In this document: piece by piece, positions 62,471 through 64,000 of the stretch
Layout: every line of letters starts with the position of its first letter
Numbering within the stretch: position 1 is the first letter of the stretch
From: Austwickia sp.
GTDB lineage: Bacteria; Actinomycetota; Actinomycetes; Actinomycetales; Dermatophilaceae
Direction of reading: 5' to 3'
NCBI GenBank assembly: GCA_016711265.1
Contig: JADJTI010000003.1
Location: 62,001 to 126,000 of the forward strand
DNA length: 64,000 nucleotides
Translations under genes and position numbers: made by a program
Notes under the pieces: model-generated
What the model saw: only the letters and a program-made list of their open reading frames with translations
Database searches by the model: none
Told to the model about the DNA's origin: nothing

Positions 62471-62516
62471 CGGGTCCCCGGGTCCCGGGTCCCGGGTCCC
62501 GGGTCCCGGGGTCCCG
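62471..62516. repeat. 7-bp tandem repeat (GGGTCCC) after ppk2
   Basis: The unit GGGTCCC or CGGGTCC is repeated about six times (with CCGGGTCCC steps), preceded by CCTGGTCCC copies and two AAGTCGCTGGCC copies (62445-62470). The core GGGTCC is shared with the 19-bp array on the other side of the DUF2231 gene. It lies in the 171-base gap between ppk2 and the converging DUF2231 gene. Confidence 0.75.
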
Positions 62517-62525
62517 CGCCCTCGG

Positions 62526-63008
62526 CTAGAGGTTGCCGACCACCGGCCCCCAGACCGATTCGGCGCCGGTGTGACCTGCCCGGATGGTCCATACCATGAC
62601 CGTCAGCGCCACCACCGTGGTGACCAGCGCCAGGACACGTTCGGCGGTCCCAGGCTGTGTTTGGCGCCTGCTTAGCGCCCACATCGCCGCCGCACAGATC
62701 ACGAGCAGCACCGCCAGCAGCGGCACGCGTTCGCCGATCTCCTCGTGGGCGTGAATGCGTTCGGGATCACCCAACCGGGCGGCAAGCTTCTCCCCCGCCT
62801 GGGCGGTGGCGAACGCCAACCCCGCCAACGCCACGGTGAGCGCGGTCAACGGCGCCGATGCCCGGACCCAGGCGCTCGGCCGCCACGCCACCCACGCGGC
62901 CAGCAGTGCGGTCAGCGGCAAGAGCACCACGGCGCCGTGCACCAGCAGCGGGTGGGTCGGCAAACCGAGGATCGTGTCTAGAATGCCCGAATTGCTGCTC
63001 AACTCCAT
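62526..63008 (-). CDS. DUF2231 family membrane protein
   Basis: The 160-residue protein has four membrane helices and the family signature ILGLPTHPLLVHGAVVLLPL near the N-terminus, with the conserved His pair (THP...VHG) and HAHEEIGERVPLL. DUF2231 proteins are found near redox or haem proteins in some bacteria; the function is unknown. ATG 63008 fits the family start. It is flanked on both sides by GGGTCC/GGACCCAC repeat arrays. Confidence 0.88.
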   Translation of the reverse strand: MELSSNSGILDTILGLPTHPLLVHGAVVLLPLTALLAAWVAWRPSAWVRASAPLTALTVALAGLAFATAQAGEKLAARLGDPERIHAHEEIGERVPLLAVLLVICAAAMWALSRRQTQPGTAERVLALVTTVVALTVMVWTIRAGHTGAESVWGPVVGNL

Positions 63009-63100
63009 GCTCGAATCCTTGCATCCCGCACCGACACTGACCTGCCCACTCGCCGTACCGGCTGGTGATCCCTGCGCTCGCGCCCGACCAGCTCCGACCG

Positions 63101-63176
63101 CCGGACCCACCTCCCACCGCCGGACCCACCTCCCACCGCCGGACCCACCTCCCACCGCCGGACCCACCTCCCACCG
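63101..63176. repeat. Tandem array A: four 19-bp units
   Basis: CCGGACCCACCTCCCACCG occurs four times exactly, end to end (63101-63119, 63120-63138, 63139-63157, 63158-63176). A fifth copy begins at 63177 but turns into the palindrome after CCGGACCCAC. No sequence changes between copies, so it is recent or under conversion. Confidence 0.92.
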
Positions 63177-63178
63177 CC

Positions 63179-63202
63179 GGACCCACGAAGCTTCGTGGGT
63201 CC
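63179..63202. repeat. 24-bp perfect palindrome at the array junction
   Basis: GGACCCACGAAG is followed directly by its complement CTTCGTGGGTCC. It joins array A (GGACCCAC orientation) to array B (GTGGGTCC orientation). A near-identical sequence is found at 1843-1866. Confidence 0.92.
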
Positions 63203-63316
63203 CAGCGAGTTACGTGGGTCCCAGCGAGCTACGTGGGTCCCAGCGAGCTACGTGGGTCCCAGCGAGCTTCGTGGGTCCCAGCGAGCTTCGTGGGTCCCAG
63301 CGAATTGCGTGGGTCC
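63191..63316. repeat. Tandem array B: six 19-bp units plus part of a seventh
   Basis: The unit CTWCGTGGGTCCCAGCGAG repeats at 63191, 63210, 63229, 63248, 63267 and 63286, with changes only in the first three bases (CTT, TTA, CTA) and the last (A). A partial copy ends at 63316. The unit length is the same as in array A and the shared core is the reverse complement (GTGGGTCC). Confidence 0.9.
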
Positions 63317-63474
63317 GAGCCAGGTCTCAGCGGACACCGTGGGCCCGCCCCGAGTGCGGCCAACTGCCAGTCCACCCAACGGCCAGGCGCCGACGTGTGG
63401 TCCTCACCGACGGCGGACATCGCCGCACAACGACGGCGCCAGGCGGCTACGGTGAGGCGGGTGAGGAACTCGTG

Positions 63475-64000
63475 ATGGCTTCTGGCGGTCGGGGCACCGG
63501 TGACAGCGACGCCTCTGCGCGGGCCGGCGCCCCTCGGTACGACGACGATCTGAGGCTGGCCCACGTGCTCGCCGATCAGGTCGAACGCATCACGTTGGCC
63601 CGCTTCAAGGCCGCGGACCTGAGGGTGGACACCAAGCCGGATCTGACGCCGGTCACCGACGCTGACCGGGACGCCGAGGAAGTGCTGCGCGGCCAACTCA
63701 AACGGGTCCGGCCGCGGGACGCTGTCGAGGGCGAGGAGTTCGGCGTCACCGGCCATTCGCCTCGACGCTGGGTGCTCGACCCGATCGACGGCACGAAGAA
63801 CTTCGTGCGCGGCGTACCGGTGTGGGCCACCCTGATCGGCTTGGTCGACGGCGACGAGGTGGTCACCGGTCTAGTGGCGGCCCCGGCGCTGGGACGACGG
63901 TGGTGGGCGGCCAAGGGGTCGGGCGCCTGGACGGGTCGGAGCCTGTCGAGTGCGACCCGGATGCACGTGTCGGGGATCTCGAGGGTGGCCGACGCCTCGC
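63475..64000 (+). CDS. hisN: Histidinol-phosphatase (inositol monophosphatase family), 5' part
   Basis: The first 175 residues are in the window. They carry the metal-binding EGEEFG and WVLDPIDGTKNFVRGVPVWATLIGLV motifs of the inositol monophosphatase fold. In actinobacteria the copy located after aroA-rsgA is HisN, which makes histidinol from its phosphate. The N-terminal LRLAHVLADQVERITLARFKA and DLTPVTDADRDAE segments match HisN. ATG 63475 has GAGGA upstream; GTG 63472 is also possible. The C-terminal part lies outside the window. Confidence 0.9.
   Translation, partial: MASGGRGTGDSDASARAGAPRYDDDLRLAHVLADQVERITLARFKAADLRVDTKPDLTPVTDADRDAEEVLRGQLKRVRPRDAVEGEEFGVTGHSPRRWVLDPIDGTKNFVRGVPVWATLIGLVDGDEVVTGLVAAPALGRRWWAAKGSGAWTGRSLSSATRMHVSGISRVADAS

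Larger units (their letters stand above)
63009..63474. other. Long intergenic region filled with repeats, upstream of hisN
   Basis: These 466 bases hold no real gene. Open frames through it give only translations of the repeats. It contains a 19-bp array in one orientation (63101-63176), a 24-bp perfect palindrome (63179-63202), and a second 19-bp array in the opposite sense (63191-63316). The remaining 150 bases before hisN show no repeat; GAGGA precedes the hisN ATG. Confidence 0.7.

Noticed and set aside
63101..63316. CRISPR array
   Set aside because: The 19-base units are contiguous with no spacers between them and no cas genes are present.
63065..63475. Open frames through the 19-bp arrays giving Pro-Pro-Thr-Ala-Gly-Pro and Gly-Ser-Gln-Arg repeats
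   Set aside because: They exist because 19-base units cycle through all frames without stops; no start signal and no domain.

Overview
The window is very GC-rich and densely coded, and its content is typical of Actinomycetia: a WhiB-family protein, the MtrAB-LpqB system, mycothione reductase, the mycothiol-type SigR/RsrA pair, coenzyme F420 biosynthesis, many GTG starts, GTGA/ATGA stop-start overlaps and apparently leaderless genes. Gene order from the Rv3235-like gene and secA through hpf, comF, lpqB, mtrB, mtrA, ahcY, SIS protein, manB, DUF3499, metallopeptidase-like, whiB, cofD and cofE follows the Mycobacterium tuberculosis Rv3235-Rv3262 neighbourhood, as I recall it. Overall style suggests Micrococcales (Intrasporangiaceae/Dermatophilaceae-like); that placement is inference.

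Layout. 1-1.1 kb: 5' part of an NAD-glutamate dehydrogenase. 1.2-8.7 kb: small conserved actinobacterial genes (DUF2505, DUF6912, WS/DGAT acyltransferase, CpaE-like ATPase plus SAF protein, BldC-like regulator, LysM protein, Rv3235-like). 8.7-18.8 kb: secA, acetyltransferases (one with three GNAT domains), MFS transporter, YcaQ-like glycosylase, orphan LuxR-type regulator, and a TetR regulator divergent from a reductase with two operator-like sites between them. 18.9-31.5 kb: housekeeping block on the minus strand (hpf, comF, lpqB, mtrB, mtrA, ahcY, mtr, SIS protein, manB, DUF3499). 31.7-36.7 kb: metallopeptidase-like gene, whiB, cofD-cofE, DNA glycosylase, TIGR03089. 36.7-51.6 kb: surface and envelope genes (peptidoglycan-binding peptidase, CoA transferase pair, SpoIID-FG-GAP protein and FG-GAP relative, four genes for a UDP-diacetamido-mannuronate-type sugar, an HD-GYP/HD membrane pair). 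51.6-55.2 kb: a Trp-rich leader peptide with an attenuator-like terminator, then an intact IS256-family element and a decayed IS1380-family element. 55.3-64 kb: tiny ribosomal protein bL37, rsrA-sigR, hydrolase, SRAP peptidase, DoxX, aroA, rsgA, ppk2, DUF2231, a striking repeat array, and the start of hisN.

The most unusual signals are (i) an 18-codon peptide with a Trp triplet followed by a strong terminator, immediately upstream of HD-GYP signalling genes rather than trpE; (ii) two 19-bp tandem arrays in opposite orientation meeting at a perfect 24-bp palindrome at 63.1-63.3 kb, with a related palindrome at 1.8 kb; (iii) exact SigR-type promoters (GGAAT-N18-GTT) upstream of both sigR and the F420 genes cofD-cofE; and (iv) a phosphomannomutase fused to a Trm112-like zinc domain. 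No tRNA, rRNA or CRISPR array was recognised.
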